64,000 nt of DNA from Streptomyces graminofaciens (GCF_030294945.1 NZ_AP018448.1:1984001-2048000); one strand, 5' to 3'. Shown: positions 27,593 to 36,171, counted from the stretch's first letter. The notes: generated by a model not told the origin, from the letters alone. Numbers and translations: made by a program.

Positions 27593-27774
27593 ACGCGCCA
27601 CGCCGGCGCCTCGGGTTATCAGGCCGTCATTCTCGGAACCGGACCTGCGGCACCGCACTCGACAAAATGTCCCGCACCACGCGACGGAAGCGCTCCGATC
27701 CGTCCAGTGCCGGCAGACCGCGTACGGTGCTTTGCTCGTCGCTCCCAGCCCCTGCACATTCCGGAGGACCTTCC

Positions 27775-29154
27775 ATGCCCGGTGCTTCCCGGCCGGTCGG
27801 CGGCCCTGACCTTGCGCAGGTCCGGCGGATCGTGAGCGAGATCCCCGGCCCGCGCTCCCGCGAACTGCTGGCCCGTCAGCGCGGCCTGGTACCGGCCGGC
27901 GTCGGCGCGGCCCTGCCCGTGTTCGTGGAGGCGGCCGGCGGCGGCGTGATCGTCGACGCGGACGGTAACTCCTTCATCGACTTCGGCAGCGGCATCGCGG
28001 TGACCACGGTGGGCAACTCCGCCCCGGCCGTGGCGGAGCGGGCGGCGGCGCAGTTGCGCCGGTTCACGCACACCTGCTTCTTTGTCAACCCCTACGAGTC
28101 GTACCTGGACGTGTGCGAGAAGCTGAACGAGCTCGCGCCCGTCCCGGGCGAGAAGCGCACGATCCTGGTGAACTCCGGTGCCGAGGCCGTGGAGAACGCC
28201 GTCAAGGTCGCCCGGGCCGCCACCGGCCGTCCCGGCGTCGTCGTCTTCGACCACGCCTTCCACGGGCGCACGCTGCTGACCATGAGCCTCACGGCCAAGA
28301 ACAAGCCCTACAAGCAGGGCTTCGGCCCCTTTGCCCCGGAGGTCCACCGGGCGCCGATGGCGTACCCGTACCGGTGGCCCACAAGCCCGGAACGCTGTGC
28401 CGAGGAAGCCGCGTACGCCCTTGCCGACCTGCTCGACCGGCAGGTGGGCGCCGACAACGTGGCCGCGGTCCTGGTTGAGCCGATCCAGGGCGAGGGCGGC
28501 TTCGTCGTCCCGGCACCCGGGTTTCTGAGCAGGGTCGCCGACATCTGCCGGACCAGGGGCATCCTGCTGATAGTGGACGAGATCCAGGCCGGTATCGCCC
28601 GCACCGGCCGGATGTTCGCCTGCGAGCACGAGGGGATCCGACCCGATCTGATCACTACTGCCAAGGGGCTCGCCGGCGGCCTGCCGCTGGGCGCGGTGAC
28701 CGGCCGGGCCGAGCTGATGGACGCCGTCCCCGCCGGGGGACTCGGCGGCACCTTCAGCGGCAATCCCGTGGCCTGCGAGGCGGCACTCGGCGTCTTTGAG
28801 GAGATCCAGGCCCACGACTTGCTGGAGCGCGCCCGGGAGATCGGCGACACCATGCTCGAATTCTTCGGTCGGCTGAGCGATCGGTACCCGATCGTCGGCG
28901 ATGTCCGGGGCCGGGGTGCCATGACAGCGATCGAAATGGTGGAAGCGGACGGTTACCGGGTGCCCGCTCCGGACCTCGCAGCCCGGGTCGCCCGACGGTG
29001 CCACGCGGACGGCCTGCTCGTCCTGACCGCCGGCAGCTACGGCAACGTGCTGCGTTTTCTTCCGCCGCTGTCGATCTCCGACACCCTGCTGGAGGAGGGG
29101 CTGTCCGTCCTCGGCGAGGCCGTTGAGAAGGAGATGGCCCGGGCCGTCTACTGA
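27775..29154 (+). CDS. gabT: Class III aminotransferase, 4-aminobutyrate/5-aminovalerate type
   Basis: A 459-residue PLP enzyme. ATG 27775 follows CCGGAGGACC. Motifs: NSGAEAVENAVKVARAATGR, DHAFHGRTLLTMSLT, LVEPIQGEGGFVVP, LIVDEIQAGIARTGRMF with the cofactor aspartate, and the Schiff-base lysine K297 in TTAKGLAGGLPLG. It moves the amino group of an omega-amino acid to 2-oxoglutarate, making succinate or glutarate semialdehyde. It is divergent from the semialdehyde dehydrogenase operon and shares its promoter region. GABA from demethylated methylaminobutyrate, or 5-aminovalerate, are both sensible substrates here. Confidence 0.92.
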   Translation: MPGASRPVGGPDLAQVRRIVSEIPGPRSRELLARQRGLVPAGVGAALPVFVEAAGGGVIVDADGNSFIDFGSGIAVTTVGNSAPAVAERAAAQLRRFTHTCFFVNPYESYLDVCEKLNELAPVPGEKRTILVNSGAEAVENAVKVARAATGRPGVVVFDHAFHGRTLLTMSLTAKNKPYKQGFGPFAPEVHRAPMAYPYRWPTSPERCAEEAAYALADLLDRQVGADNVAAVLVEPIQGEGGFVVPAPGFLSRVADICRTRGILLIVDEIQAGIARTGRMFACEHEGIRPDLITTAKGLAGGLPLGAVTGRAELMDAVPAGGLGGTFSGNPVACEAALGVFEEIQAHDLLERAREIGDTMLEFFGRLSDRYPIVGDVRGRGAMTAIEMVEADGYRVPAPDLAARVARRCHADGLLVLTAGSYGNVLRFLPPLSISDTLLEEGLSVLGEAVEKEMARAVY

Positions 29155-29215
29155 CCTTTGAGGCGTGTTGTCGCCGGGGGCTGACGATGCGTGAACTTCG
29201 CGGTATGCCGGTTGT

Positions 29216-29755
29216 GTGAGATATCCACAAGGTGGTGGGCTGACGCCTGAACGGCAGGCGTTTCGCGAGCGCATCCGAATGGAGGCGGCCGAGCGATTCG
29301 CGGTCGGCGCCTGCAATGTCGAGGTCGCCAAGGACTTACGGGTGAGTGTGCGCTCGGTGCAGCGCTGGCGCCGGGCCTGGCACGACGTCGGCGTGGAGGG
29401 ACTGCGGTCCGCCGGACCGGTCTCACTGCCCAAGTTGAGTGAGGCACTGTTTGCCGTACTCGAACAGGAACTGGCCAAGGGGCCGGTCGCGCACGGCTGG
29501 CCGGACCAGACCTGGACGCTGTCGCGGATCAAGACGCTGATCGGGCGCCGGTTCCACAAGAGCATGACGCTGTCGGCCATCGCGCAGATGCTGCACCGGC
29601 ACGGCTTCAGCCACCAGGTCCCCGCCCGCCGCGCGCTGGAGCGCAACGAGGAAGCCGTCACCGGCTGGGTGAAGGAGACATGGCCCCAGGTGGAAGCACC
29701 GTGGCGGCGCTCGGGGCATGGCTATGCTTCGAAGACGAGGCCGGCTTCTCGATGA
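29216..29755 (+). CDS. IS630-family transposase, N-terminal frame (winged helix DNA-binding)
   Basis: A 179-residue frame. The N-terminus has GGGLTPERQAFRERIRMEAAERF, an HTH with VAKDLRVSVRSVQRWRRAWHD, and a second winged-helix region (WTLSRIKTLIGRRFHKSMTLSAIAQMLHRHGFS). These bind the ends of the element. The normal protein continues into the catalytic core, which here is in the -1 frame; the switch lies near 29690-29710. Many IS630 elements of actinobacteria make the full enzyme by -1 frameshifting, so the break may be programmed rather than a defect. The start is GTG, without a strong ribosome site. Confidence 0.8.
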   Translation: MRYPQGGGLTPERQAFRERIRMEAAERFAVGACNVEVAKDLRVSVRSVQRWRRAWHDVGVEGLRSAGPVSLPKLSEALFAVLEQELAKGPVAHGWPDQTWTLSRIKTLIGRRFHKSMTLSAIAQMLHRHGFSHQVPARRALERNEEAVTGWVKETWPQVEAPWRRSGHGYASKTRPASR

Positions 29756-30300
29756 CGCCGCCCACCGCCCGAACCTGGGCCAGGCGCGGAGAGACACCCG
29801 TCATCCGGGTGCGAGGACGCTCCCAGCGCCGCATCTCCATCGCCGCGCTCGCCTGCTACAAGCACGGCGAACGCACACGCCTGATCTACCGGCCCAGGCG
29901 ACACGTCGATCACAAACGGGGCGGCAGACGCAGCTTCACCTGGACCGACTACCGCGACCTGCTCATCGACGCCCACCAGCAACTCGGCGCACCCATCGTG
30001 CTTGTGTGGGACAACCTCAATGTCCACAAGGACCGCCGAATGCGGCAGTTCATCGACACCCACGACTGGATCAGCTGCTACTTCCTGCCGGCCTACGCAC
30101 CCGACCTCAACCCCGTCGAGGGCATCTGGTCACTACTGCGACGCAGCAGCCAGGCCAACACCGCCTTCACCGACCCCGACCACCTCATGCGCACGCTCCG
30201 GCACGGTCTCCGCCGGATCCAGTACCGCAGCAACCTCATCGACGGATGCCTCGCCGAAACCGGCCTCACCTTGACGACACCACGGCCACAACGTCAGTAA
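29680..30300 (+). CDS. IS630-family transposase, catalytic frame (DDE)
   Basis: A 206-residue frame with the full DDE core. FEDEAGFSM holds the first Asp/Glu, LVWDNLNVHKD the second Asp, and YAPDLNPVEGIWSLLRR the final Glu. It overlaps the N-terminal frame by 76 bases. The natural product is probably a fusion of both frames, with this ATG not used. The core looks intact, so the element may still be mobile if frameshifting occurs. It ends with an arginine-rich, PRPQRQ tail directly before the right end of the element. Confidence 0.82.
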   Translation: MAPGGSTVAALGAWLCFEDEAGFSMTPPTARTWARRGETPVIRVRGRSQRRISIAALACYKHGERTRLIYRPRRHVDHKRGGRRSFTWTDYRDLLIDAHQQLGAPIVLVWDNLNVHKDRRMRQFIDTHDWISCYFLPAYAPDLNPVEGIWSLLRRSSQANTAFTDPDHLMRTLRHGLRRIQYRSNLIDGCLAETGLTLTTPRPQRQ

Positions 30301-30306
30301 CCGTGG

Positions 30307-31847
30307 TCAGTCGGTTCCGCCGTGATCGCCGGGCTCCTGCCATGCGGACAGCGCCAGCAGGAGTTCGGCGCGCACATGTGCCGAGTCGAGGTCCCCACCG
30401 ACCAGGCCACGCACCCGTTCCATCCGGCTGCGCAAGGTGTGCCGGTGCACGCCGAGCGCCGCCGAGGCCGCCTCCCACTGCCCGTTGTGCTCCAGAAAGG
30501 CCCGCAGCGAGACGAGCAGGTCGGTGCCGTGTTCGGTGTCGTGCAGGGCGAGCGGAGCCAGTTGCGCCTGGGCCAGCGCCGCGAGGATCGTTCTCGTCTC
30601 CGGGGTGGCGGCGAGCAGCCGGCCGGCCAGCGATTCGAAGGCCACCACGTCGCGGCTGCCCCGCGTCCGGGCAACCGAGGCGGCGTTCAGCGCCTCGGTC
30701 AGGGCCACGGGCCCGTCGGCCAGCTGGTGGGCGGCACTCAGGCCCGCCCACACCTGCGAGTTCAGCCGGGCCCGCGCCGCGTCCGTCACCGTCTGCGCCG
30801 TGCCCCCGTGACCGGCTGGCAGCAACACCGCCATCGCGCCGCCGCCGTGAGCCCGGCCGAACAGGGGCAGGCCCCGCTCGGCGAGCTCCTTCCCCACGGC
30901 CTGAAGGGCTTGGCGCGGGCTGCCGCCGCGCAGGGCGAGGACACGGATACCGTCGCGGACGGGGAACCCCGCCTCGGTCAGGTGGCCATCAGCCGCCGAC
31001 GCCGCGATGCTGCCGTCCAGCAGCATCCGCAGAAACAGGCCGTTGACGCGGTTCTGCTCGTCGCGCAGCCGCACGGGCTTCTCCGCTTCCAGGGCGACCA
31101 GCGATGCGGCGTGCCCGACCAGGAGGTGGTCGACCGGCGTGAGGGCCCGATCAGCGACCAGGCCCAGACGGCCGTGGACCCGCGGCCCCACGCGGACCTG
31201 CTGCACGGCCAGCCCACCGTCCTGGCCGCTGCTCACCGCGGCCGCCGCCCGCTCGGGGGGACCAAGGTCGGCGACCAGGGCGGCCTCGGGGGCTCCGGCA
31301 CCGGCGGATGGGCCGCACGGACCTTGCTCTCCGGGTCCAGGAGGACGACCGACGTGCCGGTGGAGACGGCGAGCTCCCGCACCACCGCCTGGGCCCCACC
31401 GCGCAACGCGGCCCGCGTCATCCTCGGCTGGATCCGCGACGCCTGGACGACCCCCTCGTACTGCTGCTCGGCCAGACGCTCCATCACCGCCTTGGTGACG
31501 GCCAGGAACGGCGTGGGCAGCGGGACCTCAAGCAGCGGCAGACCGACCCCGTCGGCCGCGTCGACCAGCGCCTCGGGCACTGTCTCATGCGTCAGACCGA
31601 CCCCGAAGCCCACCGCGGCCACCCCGGCTTTCGCGAGACGGCCGACGTAGTCCTCGCAGGCACCCGAGTCGGGCACCAGGCGGAGCCCGGTAGTGAGCAC
31701 CAGCTCCCCACCGTTCAACCACGGTGCGGGGTCGGTGAGCTCGATGCTGTGCGCCCAGACCACTTCCCGGTCCAGACTGCTGCGGCCCGCCAGCACCTTC
31801 AGACGCAGATCCTGACGCCGTACAAGCCAGGCAAGTGCTACGCCCAT
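30307..31847 (-). pseudogene. Frameshifted PucR family regulator gene
   Basis: Two frames make one PucR protein. 31847 to about 31290 gives the ligand domain (VALAWLVRRQDLRLKVLAG, ELTDPAPWLNGGELVLTTG). About 31287 to 30307 gives the central region and the HTH (SAALGVHRHTLRSRMERVRGLVG). The switch falls at the G5 run at 31288-31292; six G would restore one frame of about 513 codons. It is therefore either a recent inactivation or a sequence error. The gene sits back to back with the IS630 element, which ends 7 bases from its stop codon. Its target may have been the aminotransferase or aldehyde dehydrogenase genes (inference). Confidence 0.85.
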
Positions 31848-32317
31848 TACGCACCCACCTTCATGACATCCAGGAGTAGAGGTAAAAACCCATTCGGAAC
31901 ACGACGGCAGGGCCGCCGGACGTGGTGCGGTCGGCGGCCCCGTGTGCGCGACCCGGTGGGTCAATTGTCCACCCGGAACGTGCAGTCGTACGCGTTGCCC
32001 TTCGCGTCACGGGCGTGCAGGCGTATTTCCCCCGCGCCTGGCTCCACTTCCCGGTTCCTCCAGTGATCGCGAGGGTGGAGTCGGCCGCGTCGTATTCCAT
32101 CCTGTGCACGGCCGTCTGCAGGTCGGTCAGGTGTCGCCGCACCACTTGACTGCACGGTCACGGTCGCCGTCGACGACACTGCGAGTTCGCCCCCGGCGAC
32201 ACGGTCCGCACTGACCGTCCCATCCTGCTGTCCGGAGCTGTGCTGTCATCGGCTCTGCACAGCCCACCGGCCGAGGGCTGCATCCCGCAGCAGCGCGACT
32301 CCTCCGGCCGATGACAC
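31848..32317. other. Decayed intergenic region
   Basis: Besides the barrel-protein fragment at 31961-32145 there is no gene. The left part holds the upstream region of the broken PucR gene. The right part (32146-32317) precedes no start codon, as both flanking genes run leftward. Confidence 0.45.
31961..32145 (-). pseudogene. Fragment of an allene-oxide-cyclase-like barrel protein
   Basis: Two frames give the end of a known fold. MEYDAADSTLAITGGTGKWSQARG (from 32145) is continued in the next frame by EIRLHARDAKGNAYDCTFRVDN and a stop at 31961. This is the C-terminal beta barrel of bacterial allene-oxide-cyclase-like or dirigent-like secreted proteins. The N-terminal half and signal peptide are gone, and a one-base shift breaks the remainder. 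It lies in the 470-base gap between the broken PucR gene and the citryl-CoA lyase gene. Confidence 0.55.
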
Positions 32318-33121
32318 CTACAGAGTGTCTTCTGGGACGTACTGGGCGTTACGGTCAACCGCGTGATAGATGTCGGCCGCTATGGGGCGGCGGAGTTCCT
32401 CTGCGAGGTGGCCGAGGAGTCCCGCAGCGCGGGCGAGCAGCGCGAAGCCTCGCAGCAGTTCAGGGGGCAGCCGGAGATCGGCGAGCGCCGCTCCGCACAC
32501 TCCGGCCCCGTTCAGTGGCAGTGCCCGGCCGAGGACCTCGGGGGCCATCCGCCCCATCGCTTCGAAAAGGGCCAAGTGAGGCCCGTACGCCCCCTCTTCG
32601 CGAGCGATCCGGACGATCACTGCGGTCCGGGGGTCGCGCTCCTTGTGGACCGGGTGACCGAGGCCGGGCACCAGCCGTTTGGCCGCCTTACGCTCCGCCA
32701 GGGCTTTGCGAGCCAGCGCGTCCCATTCGGCGTCCGTGGCAGCGCGGGCGGCGTCACCCGCTTCCGCGATCACCTCCGCGAGGAACCGGCCGGTGTCCTC
32801 AGTGACGCCGAGGAAGCGGGATCCTCCGCCGAGCAGCCCTGCGGCCATGGCCCCTTGTACGGACTCCGGTGCCGACAGGAGAGTCAGCCGGGCGGCGATG
32901 GCGGTGGGAGTGAATCCGTGGTCGGCGAGTGCGACCAGCACGGTCTCGAAGAGCCGCACCTCGCCCGCGTTGGGGCGCCGCTGGGCGGCGAGCCAGAAGG
33001 CGAGTTCACCGAATCCCACCTGCCCCATGAGCTCTTCCGCCAGGTCGTGTCCCAGCAGACGGATGGTGGTGGCGTCCGAGGTGCCGAGCCCCGTCGGGTA
33101 CTGCGGCTGTCCATTGGTCAC
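32318..33121 (-). CDS. Citryl-CoA lyase-like protein (citrate synthase fold)
   Basis: A 267-residue protein matching only the catalytic half of citrate synthase. LVPGLGHPVHKERDPRT holds the conserved histidine. LFEAMGRMAPEVL and RPIAADIYHAVDRN close the active site. The N-terminus has LAFWLAAQRRPNAGEVRLFETVLVALADHGFTPT. This short form is annotated as citryl-CoA lyase, splitting a citryl-CoA-like ester into acetyl-CoA and an oxo acid. GTG 33121 overlaps the CoA-transferase stop by GTGA. The pair can activate a dicarboxylic or tricarboxylic acid and cleave it. The natural acid is unknown; the neighbours suggest the end product of an oxygenase-initiated pathway. Confidence 0.82.
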   Translation of the reverse strand: MTNGQPQYPTGLGTSDATTIRLLGHDLAEELMGQVGFGELAFWLAAQRRPNAGEVRLFETVLVALADHGFTPTAIAARLTLLSAPESVQGAMAAGLLGGGSRFLGVTEDTGRFLAEVIAEAGDAARAATDAEWDALARKALAERKAAKRLVPGLGHPVHKERDPRTAVIVRIAREEGAYGPHLALFEAMGRMAPEVLGRALPLNGAGVCGAALADLRLPPELLRGFALLARAAGLLGHLAEELRRPIAADIYHAVDRNAQYVPEDTL

Positions 33122-34281
33122 TGATCTGCATCCTTTCCTGCCGCGAGCCAGGCCCGCAGCTCTGCGCCGTGCTGATCGTGGTCGGGTGGGGGCAGGACAT
33201 ACCGGGTTTCGGTGGCGCTGAGGGTGATCGGGTTGCGGATCATCGGCACCGCATGTGCCTCGGTCCCGACGGTCACCACGGGGTCGAGACCCAGCTCCGT
33301 CGCGAGGGCGACGCCTCCGTCGACGTGGTTGATCGGTCCGCAGGGGATCATCGCCGCGGAGAGCTTCTTGAACCACTCGTCCGCCGGGCGTTCCTTGAGC
33401 TTCGCGACCAGGAGCGGACGCAGCTGCTCGCGGTTGCGGGTACGGGCCTCGTTTCCCGCGAACCGGGGGTCGTCCGGCAGGTCGTCGAGGCCGAGTTCCG
33501 CACAGAGCCTGCGGAACTGGCGGTTGTTCCCCGCGATGACGATGAGGTCCTTGTCCGCCGTCGGCAGCGGTTCGTAGGGGAAGAGGCTGGGGTGGGCGTT
33601 GCCCATCCGGTGCGGGACGGTACCGCCGGCCACATAGCCGGAGGTGTGGTTCACCAGTCCGGAGAGCGCCGAGGACAGCAGGTTGACCTCCACATGTTGC
33701 CCGGCCCCTGTCCTGTTGCGGTGGTTGAGAGCGGCGAGGATGCCGAGGGCGGCGTGCGTTCCGGTCATGACGTCGAACACGGAGATGCCCGCCCGGTAGG
33801 GCGGACCGTCGGCGTCTCCGGTCAGGCTCATGAGTCCGGAGGCCGCCTGGACCAGCAGGTCGTAGCCGGGCAGGGACGCCCCGCCCGCCGTGCCGAACCC
33901 GCTGATCGACGCGTAGATGAGCCCCGGGTTGTCCGCGCTGGTCGTCTCGTAGTCAAGACCGAACCTGGTCAGGCCGCCCGGCTTGAAATTCTCGATCATG
34001 ACGTCGGCGCGCGTCACCAGTTCCTTGGCCAGCCGCAGGTCCTCGGGCTTCCTGAGGTCCAAAGCGATGGAGCGCTTGTTGCGGTTGATGCCGAGGTAAT
34101 AGGTGGACACCCCTTCCCGGACAGGCGGCATCCAGGTACGCGTGTCGTCACCGGCCGGCGACTCCACCTTGATCACCTCGGCACCCATGTCCCCGAGCAA
34201 CATGGTGGCGTACGGTCCGGCCAGGATGCGGGAGAAATCGGCGATCAGCAGCCCGTCGAGGGCCCCTTTTGAGTCGGTCAT
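33118..34281 (-). CDS. CaiB/BaiF family CoA-transferase
   Basis: A 387-residue type III CoA-transferase. LLIADFSRILAGPYATMLLGDMGAEVIKVE, NRNKRSIALDL, IENFKPGGLTRFGLDYE with the catalytic aspartate, and GYDLLVQAASGLMSLTG are all present. ATG 34281 is chosen because the protein starts there in the family; upstream frames are longer but have no homology. It is coupled to the citryl-CoA lyase-like gene. The promoter region (34282-34592) is shared with the divergent FMN reductase gene and carries a copy of the cluster's CGGAC palindrome. Confidence 0.9.
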   Translation of the reverse strand: MTDSKGALDGLLIADFSRILAGPYATMLLGDMGAEVIKVESPAGDDTRTWMPPVREGVSTYYLGINRNKRSIALDLRKPEDLRLAKELVTRADVMIENFKPGGLTRFGLDYETTSADNPGLIYASISGFGTAGGASLPGYDLLVQAASGLMSLTGDADGPPYRAGISVFDVMTGTHAALGILAALNHRNRTGAGQHVEVNLLSSALSGLVNHTSGYVAGGTVPHRMGNAHPSLFPYEPLPTADKDLIVIAGNNRQFRRLCAELGLDDLPDDPRFAGNEARTRNREQLRPLLVAKLKERPADEWFKKLSAAMIPCGPINHVDGGVALATELGLDPVVTVGTEAHAVPMIRNPITLSATETRYVLPPPDHDQHGAELRAWLAAGKDADQ

Positions 34282-34424
34282 CGAGCGACACCACCCCTTC
34301 ATACTTGCCCACCGATCGGACGATCGCCCGTTCTGCGGGTCGTGCACAAACATTAATAAATGCGGGGTCCTGGTCAATCGAATCTCCGCTCCCTGGTCCC
34401 CAGGAAACAAATCTGACCGTAGAG

Positions 34425-34438
34425 CGGACGTCTGTCCA
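34425..34438. promoter_or_regulatory. Cluster palindrome, copy 1: CGGACGTCTGTCCA
   Basis: It matches the consensus CGGACA-N2-TGTCCG at 10 of 12 defined bases and lies between the divergent CoA-transferase and FMN reductase genes. The other copies are at 35296, 38391 and 40333. Confidence 0.55.
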
Positions 34439-34467
34439 CTGGAGACTCCACCAAGGGCCGGTCATCT

Positions 34468-34500
34468 TGCCGGAAACGGCCTGAGCCTGCCGGAAGCGGC
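34468..34500. promoter_or_regulatory. Tandem direct repeat TGCCGGAARCGGC, 20-base period
   Basis: TGCCGGAAACGGC at 34468-34480 and TGCCGGAAGCGGC at 34488-34500 differ at one base and start exactly 20 bases apart, close to two helical turns. Tandem sites on one DNA face are typical for AraC-family activators, one of which is encoded at 38420. The site is 92 bases upstream of the FMN reductase start. Confidence 0.5.
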
Positions 34501-34592
34501 TCGTCCCTCCGGACACCCCCTCCTACCGTCATTGGTGAGAACAACGCGGGGAACGGTTGTTGCAGGCACGGAGATTCACAGTGGAGGACGTA

Positions 34593-35198
34593 ATGGGCAC
34601 GCAGGGGATACGGGTCTTGGGCATCGGTGGGACGACGCGGCAGAACTCCAGCTCGGAGCGCGCCCTGCGGGTCGCCGCCGCGGCGGCGACCGAGGCCGGC
34701 GCTTCCGTCGAGCTGATCACTTCGGCGGATCTGGTCCTTCCGCTCTACGACCCCGAGAAGCCGGATCGGTCGGATCGGGCGGTCGCGCTGGTGGCCGCGC
34801 TGCGCGAGGCGGACGCGCTGCTGATCTCGTCCCCGGGCTATCACGGCACGGTCTCCGGCATGGTGAAGAACGCCCTCGACTACGTCGAGGACCTGCGGAA
34901 CGACGACCGCTCCTACCTTTCCGGCCTGCCCGTCGGATGCATCGCCGTCGCCTACGGCTGGCAGGCGAGCGTGTCCACCCTGCAGACCCTCCGCACCTGC
35001 GCACACGCTCTGCGGGGATGGCCGACCCCGATGGGCGCGGCGCTCAATGCCTCGATGCCGGGACTCTTCGACAGGACCACGGGCGCTTGCGCGGACGAGT
35101 CGGCCCGGTTCCAGCTGGAGACCGTCGGCCGTCAGATCGTCGACTTCGCCACCGCCCGGATGGAAACGGTGCGGGAGCTGGACGCGACCCATGCATGA
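34593..35198 (+). CDS. NAD(P)H-dependent FMN reductase
   Basis: A 201-residue flavodoxin-fold reductase. The N-terminal IRVLGIGGTTRQNSSSERAL is the phosphate-binding loop of FMN. SSPGYHGTVSGMVKNALDYVEDL is the family signature, and AYGWQASVSTLQTLR follows. ATG 34593 comes 5 bases after GGAGG. It reduces FMN for a partner oxygenase. The luciferase-type monooxygenase at 36230-37393 is the obvious partner, so together they form a two-component system. It is divergent from the CoA-transferase gene and precedes the IclR gene by 163 bases. Confidence 0.9.
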   Translation: MGTQGIRVLGIGGTTRQNSSSERALRVAAAAATEAGASVELITSADLVLPLYDPEKPDRSDRAVALVAALREADALLISSPGYHGTVSGMVKNALDYVEDLRNDDRSYLSGLPVGCIAVAYGWQASVSTLQTLRTCAHALRGWPTPMGAALNASMPGLFDRTTGACADESARFQLETVGRQIVDFATARMETVRELDATHA

Positions 35199-35295
35199 AG
35201 GGCTGATGGCGTGAAAGTGGGGCAGCTGAAGACGCTGCTCCACCCTCACGCCATGGTCGGGTTTGCGGCCGCCACGGGAAGCGACGTTACAGTGT

Positions 35296-35309
35296 CGGAC
35301 AACCATCCG
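35296..35309. promoter_or_regulatory. Cluster palindrome, copy 2: CGGACAACCATCCG
   Basis: The left half-site matches exactly and the right half has two changes from the consensus CGGACA-N2-TGTCCG. It lies 53 bases upstream of the IclR start codon, where an autoregulatory operator is expected. Confidence 0.45.
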
Positions 35310-35361
35310 GTGGGCGGCCGACAGCACGTCCGCCCATCTCACAGGCGTGGAGGGGACGAAG

Positions 35362-36171
35362 ATGCGTCGGGACGCCGGTCCGGATTTCATCGAGGCTCTC
35401 GCCAGGGGACTCGACGTCCTGCGCAGCTTCCAGCCTGCCAGGCCGCACATGACGCTGAGTGAGATCGCCGCCGAAGCGCAATTGGCCAGGCCCACGACGC
35501 GCCGCATCCTGATCACGCTCCAGACACTGGGGTACGTACGCAGTGACGCGGCCGGTTTCTCCCTCACGCCCCGCGTGCTGGAGCTCGGGATGGCCTACAT
35601 CGGCTCGCAGAACATCTGGGAGCTGGCCGAGCCCCATCTACGGAACTTGAGCGCCCGTACCGAGGAGTCGTGTTCGATCGCGCAGTTGGACGGCTCCGAC
35701 ATCGTCTACGTCTCCCGCGTCGCCGTGCCCAAACTGGTGACGTTCTCGGTGACGATCGGCACCCGCTTCCCCGCTGTGCAGACTTCCCTCGGGAAAGTCC
35801 TGCTGGCGGCCCTGGACGGACCCGAGCTGGACCGTGTGCTCGCGCTGCCCGGCAGATCCGGGATCAGCCCTCGGCATCATCCTCAGCGCGACGAACTCGA
35901 CGGAATGCTGCGTGACGTGCGGGCCAAGGGATGGGCCATGGCCGACGAGGAACTCGCCCTAGGCATCCGTTCCGTCGCCGCGCCCATCCGCAACGGGCAG
36001 GGCCGGACCGTCGCAGCGGTCAATGTGAACGCCCACGCAGCTGAGACCTCGGTCACCGATCTCCTCGAGGACTATCTGCCTCCCCTGCTGCGCGCCGCCG
36101 GGGACATCAGCGCCGACTGGGCCGCGTGGGAGGCCCGTCCCCTCGCCACGATCGCCCCCCGGGCCGGCTGA
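35362..36171 (+). CDS. IclR family transcriptional regulator
   Basis: A 269-residue regulator. The N-terminal winged helix-turn-helix spans ALARGLDVLRSFQ, MTLSEIAAEAQLARPTTRRILITLQTLGYV. The C-terminal IclR effector domain includes CSIAQLDGSDIVYVSRVAV, FPAVQTSLGKVLLAAL and EELALGIRSVAAPIRNGQGR. That layout is like PcaR/PobR regulators of aromatic acid catabolism. ATG 35362 follows GGAGGGGACG. It lies centrally among the cluster genes. The repeated CGGACA-N2-TGTCCG palindrome is of the size bound by IclR dimers, so this protein is the first candidate for that site. Confidence 0.93.
   Translation: MRRDAGPDFIEALARGLDVLRSFQPARPHMTLSEIAAEAQLARPTTRRILITLQTLGYVRSDAAGFSLTPRVLELGMAYIGSQNIWELAEPHLRNLSARTEESCSIAQLDGSDIVYVSRVAVPKLVTFSVTIGTRFPAVQTSLGKVLLAALDGPELDRVLALPGRSGISPRHHPQRDELDGMLRDVRAKGWAMADEELALGIRSVAAPIRNGQGRTVAAVNVNAHAAETSVTDLLEDYLPPLLRAAGDISADWAAWEARPLATIAPRAG

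Larger units (their letters stand above)
29181..30300 (+). mobile_element. IS630-family insertion sequence
   Basis: The element carries a two-frame transposase (29216-29755 and 29680-30300). The inner CTGACG at 29181 and the CGTCAG ending at 30297 look like short terminal inverted repeats. The right end is followed by TA, as expected for this family, but a matching TA at the left is not evident, so the exact ends are uncertain. It separates the aminotransferase gene from a frameshifted PucR gene whose stop is only 7 bases past the transposase stop. Confidence 0.7.
34282..34592. promoter_or_regulatory. Divergent promoter region of the CoA-transferase and FMN reductase genes
   Basis: This 311-base region has an A/T-rich stretch (ACATTAATAAAT, about 34350) near the leftward start, the palindrome at 34425-34438 and a tandem direct repeat at 34468-34500. 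These are the main candidate binding sites for the IclR and AraC regulators encoded in the cluster. Confidence 0.55.

Noticed and set aside
27619..29661. 680-codon minus-strand frame
   Set aside because: It is antisense to the aminotransferase gene and the IS630 transposase, both of which have clear motifs and good ribosome sites.
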